Shown here: piece after piece, positions 38,185-47,410 of the stretch | Position numbering within the stretch: position 1 is the first letter of the stretch | Layout: each line of letters opens with the position of its first letter | NCBI GenBank assembly: GCA_963513935.1 | Contig: OY740774.1 | Span: 87,004,385-87,068,384, forward strand | Source of the DNA: Aphrophora alni | Taxonomy: Eukaryota > Arthropoda > Insecta > Hemiptera > Aphrophoridae | DNA: 64,000 bases | Direction of reading: 5' to 3' | Made by a program: the position numbers and the translations under genes | The notes under the pieces: model-generated | The model's input: only the letters and a program-made list of their open reading frames with translations | Told to the model about the DNA's origin: nothing | The model's database searches: none

Positions 38185-38229
38185 GTATCAGACGCGTTTC
38201 AACGACAAGGTCGTCCTCTTCAGTGATAC
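38185..38229 (-). ncRNA. Hammerhead ribozyme-like motif, copy 1 left arm
   Basis: Read on the minus strand: stem I strand GTATCA; core CTGAAGA (fits CUGANGA); one unpaired G; stem II GACGAC with loop CTT and GTCGTT (one G-T pair); GAAA; stem III reduced to two pairs with loop GC (GAAACGCGTC); cleavage triplet GTC; stem I strand TGATAC, a perfect 6-bp match. Predicted cleavage is between 38191 and 38190. All invariant core residues are present. The very short stem III and GAAAC-nn-GTC ending are known from Penelope-like retroelement hammerheads. Activity is not proven, and tertiary loop contacts cannot be judged. Confidence 0.7.
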
Positions 38230-38271
38230 ACCAGCTACACCAACCAAACCACAACTAGACAACCAAAAGGT

Positions 38272-38316
38272 GTATCACTGAAGAGGACGACCTTGTCGTT
38301 GAAACGCGTCTGATAC
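38272..38316 (+). ncRNA. Hammerhead ribozyme-like motif, copy 1 right arm
   Basis: Same 45-nt layout as its mirror image, all core residues intact, predicted cleavage after 38310. Pairing with the opposite arm of the same transcript would compete with ribozyme folding, so the motif should fold best in RNAs starting between the arms. Confidence 0.7.
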
Positions 38317-38483
38317 TTAGGCGTATTTTTTTTTATGAGAATTGTGTCCTGTGTGTTTGTTATACTGTATAGTTTTTCTCATAAGTCAAGCTCAACATTT
38401 AATAAAGACTGACCGTGTCCGTGTCAGCACACTAACTCAAATAATTATGTTGCTTTGGATCTGACGAAGTGTATATTATTCTG

Positions 38484-38519
38484 AAGATGACGTGATCTAT
38501 GCATAAAAGACGTCATCTT
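38484..38519. other. 10-bp perfect hairpin
   Basis: AAGATGACGT and ACGTCATCTT pair perfectly across a 16-nt loop. CTGAAGA overlaps the 5' side and GACAAAGCGTC follows the 3' side, recalling a hammerhead with a broken GAAA box. It could be a decayed ribozyme of another family or an unrelated hairpin. Confidence 0.3.
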
Positions 38520-38589
38520 TGACAAAGCGTCTTTAAAAATGCAATTGGGCTGAAACTTTTTTCTAAATTAAACTACACAATTACTATAA

Positions 38590-38760
38590 GATACAATCTT
38601 GTTGAGCACTGTGATGAAATTCACTACAGGGCATCACTACAGGTGAAATTCACTACATCAGGGCATTAAGTGGATATAATTAATAAAGAACAATCAATCA
38701 GATAATTGTGTTTTATTAAGTTCCAGTGATTGTGGTTAGGGGCAAATTCAAATTATTATT
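38590..38760 (-). mobile_element. MITE N, copy 2 (rearranged)
   Basis: AGTGATTGTGGTTAGGGGCA and AATTAATAAAGAACAATC match the left terminal repeat and inner part of the 24-kb copy in reverse. It starts with GATACAATCTTGTTGAGCAC, which also precedes the 24-kb copy. A short internal duplication (GTGAAATTCACTACA twice) replaces the second terminal repeat. Confidence 0.65.
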
Positions 38761-38954
38761 ACACAATTACTGTTGATTAAAAAGAAATTTATACTTCGTT
38801 TATACAAACTTTTGTTATGTAGAAAATGAAGATTAAATAATCATTGTCATTAAATATTTTAAATACTCTAAATTTCTCTCAAAAATATTGTTAATTTGTC
38901 ATTTCATAACTGGTGAATATTAAAATCAACCTCCTGAGAAAACGACCACTAAAC

Positions 38955-39200
38955 AGGTCAATTAGTGTTTACACGCACGTGACTAGTATGTTCATCATTA
39001 GGGAAAGTTAACTCTCATTAGTGATTCCTTGACAAAATTAACCCCAAGTAAACAATCGCAGTGGATTTTGACATGATTAGCATGTTTTAATATTGGAATT
39101 GTTTAAATAACTTACTAAACGAAATTGTAATCAAACAAGTTGATGTTAGTCATCATAGTACCGGTACTCACCCAACCTTGATTTATTAACAGTTGTACTA
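38955..39200 (+). repeat. Family K copy in block A, plus strand
   Basis: CATTAGTGATTCCTTGACAA, AATTAACCCCAAGTAAACAA and GAAATTGTAATCAAACAAGT match the 20-kb copy. An inverted relative sits 3 kb downstream in the same block. Confidence 0.65.
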
Positions 39201-39670
39201 ACATAATTACTCTACAAAAATAAGTAATAATAAATTAATAATAAAACTTTAAAAAAATAATCTTATTTAACAGATTTCTTTATAATAAAAAATACCTATT
39301 CCTTATAACAAAATAAATGTGTAATAATTCAATTTCCCTAATTTCTGATTGTCTGGCAATCATACCCTATTTTGTTGTAAACATATTCGAGCTAGATTGA
39401 TTTTAGCTAACAGATTCATTAGGAAAATCATCGGGTGATCTAAAAATATTTGAAGAACTGTAGACTTCTAATAAGCAATAATCTGCCTATCAACCATTTA
39501 GAAAGTTTGCTTAATAGAATAGGACGAATGGGCTTTTTTACGATAAATTCAATTGTTTTTTAAGATTTATAACACTCTATGACATATTAAATGTTGAGAT
39601 TGACTTATGAGAAAAACTATAAAGTATAACAAACACACAGAACACAATTCTTACAAAAAAATACGCCTAA

Positions 39671-39715
39671 GTATCAGACGCGTTTCAACGACAAGGTCGT
39701 CCTCTTCAGTGATAC
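39671..39715 (-). ncRNA. Hammerhead ribozyme-like motif, copy 2 left arm
   Basis: Core and stems are identical to copy 1; predicted cleavage between 39677 and 39676. Confidence 0.7.
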
Positions 39716-39783
39716 ACCAGCTACACCAACCAAACCACAACTCAAGTTATGGTGGTAGTTGTGGTTTGGTTGGTGTAGCTGGT

Positions 39784-39828
39784 GTATCACTGAAGAGGAC
39801 GACCTTGTCGTTGAAACGCGTCTGATAC
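39784..39828 (+). ncRNA. Hammerhead ribozyme-like motif, copy 2 right arm
   Basis: Core and stems are intact; predicted cleavage after 39822. A G-to-A change just downstream (TTAAGCG instead of TTAGGCG) lies outside the motif. Confidence 0.7.
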
Positions 39829-40487
39829 TTAAGCGTATTTTTTTATGAGAATTGTGTTCTGTGTGTTTGTTATACTGTATGACATACGTACATTTTTATT
39901 TTCAATCTCGGAATATAAAATATTCTGGTAAATTTTTAAAGCTTTATCGCTTATTGCGCTTAACAAGATATTTACATAATATTCACTTCTTTGTTACATT
40001 TACGTGCCGTAATTATATCTGGAATTTTTATTTAAAAAAACAACTAATTTTTAGATATATTACATGTCCACTTTAGTTCTGAAAGCACTTTAATGTTAAA
40101 TGTGTGTTGGACCGATACAGCAATGATACGCGTGTCCCGTCGTCATTGCTACTCTCGCTAGACATTTCCACTTACTCTCTGAAATATTACGAAATGTTTA
40201 TTAACTATACTTTTTTTATCACGTTAACTTGTAATATAATATAACATTATGTCGTCCTACCGACTTTACCATATAACGTGGATGTGCATTGAAATGAAAG
40301 TCATTATTACTGATTGCCGAATCTTTATTCTGATCTGATTTCTGAGCTACAAGTCAAATTTTGCCTTTCGTTTATTTAGGCCAGCTCAATCTATATTATA
40401 AATATCATGTGTCATTAGTAAGTCAGTGTAATAGTGATTGCAAACGTAGTTAAAATAATATTGAACCTGGTAAATTTCTTTGTTAAT

Positions 40488-40500
40488 TATTACATGATCA
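40488..40500. other. Empty target site for the 47-kb element
   Basis: TATTACATGATCA in block A corresponds to TATTACATGACCA, which flanks both sides of hammerhead element copy 4 in block B. This is the pre-insertion state and fixes the element ends and duplication length. Confidence 0.85.
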
Positions 40501-41719
40501 GGAATCACCAATATTTTCATGTATTATTATTATATTATGTATTATTATACACTGTTTATTATTTATACATTTTAGTGGTGTCTATAATTTGTCTTTCGAC
40601 AGCAGGCTACATTTTATGTCTTTTGAAATCTACAAATCAAAACTGTGTAAAAATTTCTAATTGTTTAAACAAATTTTGAAAAAAAAAATGTACAAATAAC
40701 ATTATTGTTTTCAAATGTTTTTGTTTCTCCTTTGACTCTCAATTTGCCATTAAGAATTTTTCGATTAATATACATAACATTTGAATATATCCGATACAAA
40801 GGAATTCCTTAACCACATGTAACTTGAGGTAAGAATAAACAGTTTTATTTCTTTTCGTCAACAAATGAAATACGCGTATTCTACAAATCCCTTCACGAAG
40901 GGGAACATATGTACGCAAAGCGGATTTACAGGAATATTTCTTATTGTACAATACATTAATACAATATGGCGTTTAAAGGATGTAATATATTATTTTGTTT
41001 CGAGTTTTAAATCTTTTTACCTTTAACATTTTCACAAGTACGTCGTGAAAATAAGTTAAGTATCATTCGAAACCGTTTCTTTAGTTTTGGAATATCTACG
41101 GACCCAATCAAAATATATTTTTCTTTATCTCACAGAAATGTAGGTTTGAGAGTTAGTAATAAAAACCAAAAACAGCTTCATGGAACTAAAAATATAATTT
41201 TATGGAAATCGATTCTACCAATCTCGTTAAATTTCCGTGAAAAATACAATTAATGATTCCTATGATGTAAGGTAAAATGATAAATAATTGACACAAAACA
41301 AACAAACATAAACATGAATGATGATTCAACGAAAACTTGCCCTCATACAACTTAAGAAATTGAGCTATACAAGACACCGGTTTATTAACGGTCAATTGTA
41401 ACATGTATATGAATATTTTACACTTGTGAAGTAAGGACGAGTAATGAACTCCTTAGAGGACATCGATATTTATATTTTCAATCAAGGCGATTGATCCACA
41501 CATTAATAAGAGACGACGAAAAGAATGCTCTGACCACTGATAAGAGACAAGACCCGGCGTACATCTCCTGTGTGATTTCTTGACATGGGTTCACATCACT
41601 GGTTTTTTTACGTGCAGGTCCCATGTTTAAATTTTACTAACTTATAACAATCTCCATTCAGACGGAACAATTTAATTATTTTGGTGATGTGTTACTTTTA
41701 TAGTTTTTATGATTTGTAA

Positions 41720-41745
41720 TGATGGATGAACGCCCGAAACCGGTC
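41720..41745 (+). other. Degenerate hammerhead-like site (block A)
   Basis: TGATGGATGAACGCCCGAAA followed by CCGGTC has the GAAAC-nn-GTC ending of short-stem-III hammerheads, but the CUGANGA core is imperfect and stem I does not pair. The same site is in block B at 48701-48726. Probably a relic of another ribozyme-bearing repeat. Confidence 0.25.
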
Positions 41746-41994
41746 ATATGTAACGACCTCTTTAAACAATAGATAATTATAGGGTTAGATGGATTATTGG
41801 TTAGATGGGTTATATTAGAAAGATAGTTCGAAATATTTTATGAATAAACATTATTATTGCAAGAAACTATCGCTTATAGAGTTTACAGAGCGAAGCATGG
41901 ACCAATTGACCTTACAATATATGAATACCAGATGTCTTACAGAATGTCTAGATTTAATGTTTATTGTTCACTCTGTTAACATGATTGTATCTCG

Positions 41995-42440
41995 TTAATT
42001 AATCATAAGGACAGGTTTAAATGTCAGAGTTGGGTAACTACCGGTACTATGATGGCAGACATCAACATGTTTGATTACAATTTCATTTTGTAAACTGGCA
42101 AAATATTTATTTAGTGTTCCTCCCCCAACGTTGCAACATGCTAATCGTGTCACAAGATGTTGCTGTTGTTTACTTGGGGTTAATTTTGTTAAGGGATGAC
42201 TAATGAGGGTTAATCCATCCCTAACTTGATAGTCACGCATGCGTAAGCACCAATCACATAACACAATCAACTGTTTGTTGGTCATCTTGTGAGGAAGATA
42301 TTTTAATGTCGAATAATATGGACAACATTTTGGGGAGAGATTAGGCTTTTTTAAAGCATTTAATTTCGTTTTGTATTTGTGATAAATTACACAAGCATCT
42401 ACCCACAAAAAACTGTGAGGTGTTCTTTATTTTCCATTTA
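41995..42440 (-). repeat. Family K copy in block A, minus strand
   Basis: The longest K copy. A 137-codon minus-strand frame runs through it (41995-42408), but in block B the same region is split by a stop into 48976-49221 and 49231-49419, and the 20-kb copy has many stops. I therefore treat the frame as incidental, although it is the longest non-tandem-repeat frame in the window. Confidence 0.65.
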
Positions 42441-44470
42441 GATAAATTAACTAATTAAACCAATATTAAATTCTATTTGTTCTTTTAAATTGTAATGTTC
42501 TTTAGATATTTTCTGAATCAATATTATTACAAATTTTCATTATATTTCTTACAACTAGAAATAGATCATTATTTATTCAAACTATTTTCCAAATCTGACA
42601 CTTCAACATTTAAAGTGCTTTTGTTGACACCTGAATCTGAGTTAATGTAATAAAAACGTGTTATCCTGACAATAGAAGAACGTATTGTTTATGCTATCGT
42701 TTTTTACTTATCTATTAAATAACTGTCAATAGAAAATGTAATCTATTTTTTGATAAATAAGTTTTGCGTACTACACAATTCATAGAACATATGTCTATAA
42801 TTTATCAATTCGGTGTAAGTAAAATTAAATCATCATAACTATAAATCCAACATTTCTTTATTTAACCTCAACAAACTGGTTTTAGTTAACGATAAAACAA
42901 ATGTTTAAAATCAGTGTTTTTGAGCAATCGAATTCCCAACTTCGCCAACCTGAACTCATGCTAACCACTATTCATTCACAATTTCAAGCTATACCATAGG
43001 TTGAAAAGGTATATTTACATAAGCTCTGATTAAAACAATATTTAGAAAATGTTAATGTAATGAAATTTAATAATAGGGTAAGGGAGATTATTAATGACAC
43101 ATTGCGCCTTGCGTCTTTACACTATAAAAGGTACGCATATCATTGCTATTTCATGAATAAAATCACCTGCACACTTTATCAAACTATTATTTTAATAATA
43201 TTCAGATAGAGACAATCCATCAATGTCAACTCACTTAGCGTGTGGATGTACTTATATCCAATTGTACGGTGTGAGGATACACGAAGATGAAGTATAATAG
43301 CTGAGGAAAAATAACTTTTTAAGCATCTAATGTAAAAGGTTTTTTATTTGTTCATTACTCGTAGCTTGGATTTCGTATGACTACTAAACACAGATGTCTG
43401 GTCTTACTACAGCCATATAAAATATTGCATATAACAGTAATGTTAGGCTACAAACAATGTATTAGAAAAAATGTACCAACATCGGAAGAAAATACAATAT
43501 TTAAGAAAATCATATCTGAGTTTGAGGTGTTTATTCTTACGTACAATTGTATAAAAAGGGGTTTTTAGTTAACACTATATACAAAAATAAATTATGTAAA
43601 ATTGGTGTTTAATGTGCCTTACACTTACGTCAAACACCGTTTATTTATGTAGGTCTACCATCCGTTTTACTACTAGTTGGAATGCACTAAACGGCACACA
43701 AAAATTCTTGTATCTATATGTTTCTATGTATTGACAGAAAGGAGTACTTAAATTGTATATCTACTAGAAGTAAGAAGTGAGTTTTGCTCAAAAAGACTAC
43801 GTTTTAAAATTATTCTCAAAAATATTACTTTCTTTATAACAAAAATACTTTTAATCTTAAGAGAGAAAATAGTAATGTCAAGTGACTTCTAACGTTAGGT
43901 AAGAATATCAAAGTGATCTCCAGTTTGATTACTATTACGTTTTACTCAATATTTCCACTTAATTTGTTTTATAAATCGATGGGAACTATTATGTTAATTT
44001 TTAAATAATTACCGAAAAAAAAAACATTCTTATTGGCTAGTATAAATTTATTTTTATATTATGTATAACTTGATATCCATTGACATTTATTAGATTCCAT
44101 AAGTTGCGTTTTATAAAGTATCTTTACTTTTTTCTTCGAACTTGTGTTTAATATTAATAAATTAATATTTGTCTATTTCTATAAAAGCACGTTTTTCATA
44201 AGCCACGTTACTCAGACACAAAGTTGTTTCAAGTGATTAGGTAATGTCTCACGCATAAAACCCAATTAAGATATCACGACTCCTGTATTTATCTGTTTTC
44301 TTGTAACATTATTTTCTGATTTATGTTTTCTTTAGTTATCTTTACAGACTCGGTCATAACGGTTTCTATGTAATGTAATTTCAGCCACGGTAAAATTTTT
44401 GTTTTTTAAGAGAAGCAGTGTTTTAAAGAAAATACGCAAGTAGATTACTTAGCGAATGGGCCCCAACATT
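42441..44470. other. Block A middle, no gene recognised
   Basis: AT-rich throughout, with a family G motif at 43625-43670 (ACACCGTTTATTTATGTAGG). Nothing coding is supported. Confidence 0.4.
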
Positions 44471-44999
44471 GGTTCTTATGAGACTACGTCAACTACCGAC
44501 TTTTGATACCGCCGTCCATCATATTGTTTTTGCCGAAGTAAAGTGCACCTTCTATACATGTCTGTCAATAATAAGAACAGCAATAATGACGTCAAACCTA
44601 GATTTAAAATAACTAAATACGCAGATATGTATTTTTAGCAGTACAGACTACAAATTGAAATTAATGCAACTTAGAAGTTTCCATCATGGTAAAACAATTT
44701 AATGTAGCCTACCAGTATATTCTCTAACGAGAAAATTGTAAATCTTAAAAATTCAGTATGTTGGTTGAACGTTTCATATAACTAACAAAACCGATTGTGA
44801 AGACATCCAATTTATCATTTATTTTTGTAAGATTAACACGATATTTTATTTGCTACTAACCTTAAAAAGTAAAATAATTTTTGTGCAGGCAATTTTTTGT
44901 TGCAGTAATTGCAATAACACTTGACTTGATTAATGTTTTATTGTAACTTGAAATATTCAAAAGTATAACTGATTAGAGTCGAAACTAATTTCCATAAAC

Positions 45000-45190
45000 C
45001 TTTGTTGATGCCTTAATACTTTAGACTTGTCAGTCACTCTGGGACAAGGAACTTAGTCATTAAGTTGCGCCATGACACAATGCAATAAGTCACGTCCTGA
45101 ATTTAGGAGTTAAATCTTGTTATGCTGGCTTCAACAGGTTTATTGTATCCCTTGGGAGGACAATGTTATAAATAAATAATGTTCGTATCC
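45000..45190 (-). repeat. Dispersed repeat family Z, block A copy
   Basis: The reverse complement gives GGATACAATAAACCTGTTGA, TTCAGGACGTGACTTATTGC and GAGTGACTGACAAGTCTAAA. Confidence 0.7.
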
Positions 45191-45334
45191 TAGAGACATT
45201 TTGGTATTTTATGTTATTTACAGTCAACGCCCAGTTAATTATATTAAATATAATAATTAAATAATTATTGTCATTTCATAACCTGAAGATCAACTGGTGA
45301 ATATTAAAATCAACCTCCTGAGAAAACGACCACT

Positions 45335-45585
45335 AAACAGGTCAATTAGTGTTTACACACACGTGACTAGTATGTTCGTCATTAGGGAAAGTTAACTCTC
45401 ATTAGTGATTCCTTGACAAAATTAACCCCAAGTAAACAATCGCAGCGGATTTTGACACGATTAGCATGTCTCAATATTGGAATTGTTGATATAATTTACT
45501 AAACGAAATTGTAATCAAACAAGTTGATGTTAGTCATCATAGTACCGGTACTCACCCAACCTTGATTTATTAACAGTTGTACTAA
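45335..45585 (+). repeat. Family K copy in block B, plus strand
   Basis: Counterpart of the copy near 38955 with a handful of substitutions. Confidence 0.65.
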
Positions 45586-46058
45586 CATAATTACTCTACA
45601 AAAATAAGTAATAATAAATTAATAATACAACTTTAAAAAAATAATCTTATTTAACAGATTTCTTTATAATAAAAAAAAATACCTATTTCTTATAACAAAA
45701 TAAATGTGTAATAATTCAATTTTCCCTTATTTCTGATTGTCTGACAATCATACCCTATTTTGTTGTAAACATATTCGAGCTAGATTGATTTTAGCTAACA
45801 GATTCATTAGGAAAATCATCGGGTGATCTAAAAAGATTTCAAGAACTATAGACTTCTAATAAGCAATAATCTGCCTATCAACCATTTAGAAATTTTGCTT
45901 AATAGAATAGGACGAATGGGCTTTTTACGATAAATTCAATTGTTTTTTAAGATTTATAACACTCTATGACATATTAAATGTTGAGCTTGACTTATGAGAA
46001 AAACTATACAGTATAACAAACACACAGAACACAATTCTTACAAAAAAAATACGCCTAA

Positions 46059-46103
46059 GTATCAGACGCGTTTCAACGACAAGGTCGTCCTCTTCAGTGA
46101 TAC
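46059..46103 (-). ncRNA. Hammerhead ribozyme-like motif, copy 3 left arm
   Basis: Identical core and stems; predicted cleavage between 46065 and 46064. Confidence 0.7.
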
Positions 46104-46171
46104 ACCAGCTACACCAACCAAACCACAACTCAAGTTATGGTGGTAGTTGTGGTTTGGTTGGTGTAGCTGGT

Positions 46172-46216
46172 GTATCACTGAAGAGGACGACCTTGTCGTT
46201 GAAACGCGTCTGATAC
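46172..46216 (+). ncRNA. Hammerhead ribozyme-like motif, copy 3 right arm
   Basis: Identical core and stems; predicted cleavage after 46210. Confidence 0.7.
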
Positions 46217-46876
46217 TTAGGCGTATTTTTTTATGAGAATTGTGTTCTGTGTGTTTGTTATACTGTATGACATACGTACATTTTTATTTTCAATCTCGGA
46301 ATATAAAATATTCTGGTAAATTTTTAAAGCTTTATCGCTTATTGCGCTTAACAAGATATTTACATAATATTCACTTCTTTGTTACATTTACGTGCCGTAA
46401 TATATATCTGGAATTTTTATTTAAAAAACAATTAATTTTTAGATATATTACATGTCCACTTTAGTTCTGAGAGCACTTTAATGTTAAATGTGTGTTGGAC
46501 CGATACAGCAATGATACGCGTGTCCCGTCGTCATTGCTACTCTCGCCAGATATTTCCACTTACTGTCTGGAATATTACGAAATGTTTCTTAACTTTAGGT
46601 TTTTTTATCACGTTAACTTGTAATATAATATAACATTATGTCGTCCTACCAACTTTACCATATAACGTGGATGTGCATTGAAATGAAAGTCATTATTACT
46701 GATTGCCGAATCTTTATTCTGATCTGATTTCTGAGCTACAAGTCAAATTTTGCCTTTCGTTTATTTAGGCCAGCTCAATCTATATTATAAATATCATGTG
46801 TCATTAGTAAGTCAGTGTAATAGTGATTGCAAACATAGTTAAAATAATACTGAACCTGGTAAATTCCTTTGTTAAT

Positions 46877-46889
46877 TATTACATGACCA
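46877..46889. repeat. Left target-site duplication of copy 4
   Basis: TATTACATGACCA, repeated exactly at 47450-47462 on the other side of the element and present once (one mismatch) at the empty site in block A. Confidence 0.85.
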
Positions 46890-46979
46890 TATATTAATAA
46901 TGTTGAGCTTGACTTATGAGAAAAATTATACAGTATAACAAACACACAGAACATAATTCTTACAAAAAAATACGCCTAA

Positions 46980-47024
46980 GTATCAGACGCGTTTCAACGA
47001 CAATGTCGTCCTCTTCAGTGATAC
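46980..47024 (-). ncRNA. Hammerhead ribozyme-like motif, copy 4 left arm
   Basis: Core intact. The stem II loop is ATT instead of CTT, with the stem itself unchanged, so the one difference falls where sequence is free to vary. Predicted cleavage between 46986 and 46985. It lies about 27 nt downstream of the minus-strand predicted transcription start. Confidence 0.7.
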
Positions 47025-47047
47025 ACGAGCTACACCAATCAAACTAT

Positions 47048-47085
47048 AACTGAATCAAACGTTGCGACGAACCCCCATATTTATA
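47048..47085 (-). promoter_or_regulatory. Predicted TATA-Inr promoter, outward on minus strand
   Basis: On the minus strand TATAAAT (47079-47085) precedes TCAGTT (47048-47053), an exact arthropod initiator; the distance from TATA to the initiator A is 34 nt, as expected for a Pol II core promoter. A GC-type box (47096-47105) and CACGTG (47141-47146) lie upstream. Transcription would run into the left-arm hammerhead. Confidence 0.5.
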
Positions 47086-47300
47086 GAAACTGAAGGGGGC
47101 GTGGCTTATTATTTTACACTGTCAACGCGATAGTACGCGCCACGTGTCAATTTAACTACTTAAGATTAAGTATCTTAAGTAGTTAAATCTTAGTAAAAAA
47201 ATACTTAAGTATTAAAATCTTAAAAGTAGTTAAATTGACACGTGGCGCGTACTATCGCGTTGGCGGTGTAATAATAATAATCCACGCCCCCTTTAGTTTG

Positions 47301-47337
47301 TATAAATATGGGGTTCAGCGCAACGTTAGATTCAGTT
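47301..47337 (+). promoter_or_regulatory. Predicted TATA-Inr promoter, outward on plus strand
   Basis: TATAAAT (47301-47307) precedes TCAGTT (47332-47337) with 33 nt from TATA to the initiator A at 47334. Upstream are CCACGCCCC (47282-47290) and CACGTG (47239-47244). It mirrors the minus-strand promoter, so the centre of the element acts as a divergent promoter by prediction. The right-arm hammerhead begins about 32 nt downstream. Confidence 0.5.
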
Positions 47338-47365
47338 ATACAGTAGTTTGATTGGTGTAGCTCGT

Positions 47366-47410
47366 GTATCATTGAAGAGGACGACCTTGTCGTTGAAACG
47401 CGTCTGATAC
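47366..47410 (+). ncRNA. Hammerhead-like motif, copy 4 right arm, core mutated
   Basis: Same layout, but the core reads TTGAAGA: the invariant first C of CUGANGA is T, which should abolish or greatly reduce cleavage because that C pairs with the core G. The only one of the eight motifs with a damaged core. Confidence 0.6.

Larger units (their letters stand above)
38132..38403. mobile_element. Palindromic hammerhead element, copy 1
   Basis: A 272-bp palindromic element. Arms of about 95 bp contain GTATAACAAACACACGGAAC, ATACGCCTAAGTATCAGACG and AAGGTCGTCCTCTTCAGTGA facing their reverse complements. The spacer is short because the inner part of the right arm is missing. One end continues about 35 bp past the palindrome (GACTTATGAG-type end, reading TAAGTCAAGCTCAACATTT here). 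A 10-bp direct repeat AAAGACTGAC flanks it (38122-38131, 38404-38413), the probable target-site duplication. Orientation is opposite to the other three copies. No protein frame: the 60-codon frame at 38072-38254 is the arm read in translation. Confidence 0.8.
39587..39877. mobile_element. Palindromic hammerhead element, copy 2
   Basis: A 291-bp body flanked by the 9-bp direct repeat TATGACATA (39578-39586, 39878-39886). It begins with the one-sided end TTAAATGTTGAG, GACTTATGAG, then a left arm of about 130 bp, a centre (CAAGTTATGGTGG) and the mirrored right arm. The arms extend inward to AGTTGTGGTTTGGTTGG, longer than in copy 1. The 72-codon frame at 39607-39825 is an arm read in translation. 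Confidence 0.85.
38831..45255 (+). repeat. Tandem block A (6.4 kb)
   Basis: It is repeated immediately downstream as block B with a few per cent substitutions and small indels by eye. Corresponding points: 38911 and 45295; 39671 and 46059; 40501 and 47467; 45221 and 52098. A lacks the 573-bp insertion present in B and holds about 95 bp (near 43463-43558) missing from B. Contents in order: family K (+), hammerhead element copy 2, unassigned AT-rich DNA, degenerate hammerhead-like site, family K (-), about 2.5 kb with nothing recognised, family Z (-). Short frames such as 39852-40076 and 41186-41404 recur in B only because of the duplication. Confidence 0.9.
45974..46265. mobile_element. Palindromic hammerhead element, copy 3
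   Basis: The block B counterpart of copy 2, with the same flanking TATGACATA repeats (45965-45973, 46266-46274). It was therefore inserted before the block duplication and is not an independent event. Confidence 0.85.

Noticed and set aside
38135..38367. Tc1/mariner MITE with TA target duplication
   Set aside because: The apparent TA-flanked palindrome is internal: a further 35 bp on one side is shared by all copies, and the true flanking duplications are 9-13 bp.
39852..40076. 74-codon frame conserved at 46240-46464
   Set aside because: Conservation is explained by the recent block duplication; the end of the frame differs by indels and no domain is visible.
41995..42408. 137-codon minus-strand open frame as a gene
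   Set aside because: It lies in repeat family K; the block B copy is split by a stop and the 20-kb copy has many stops.
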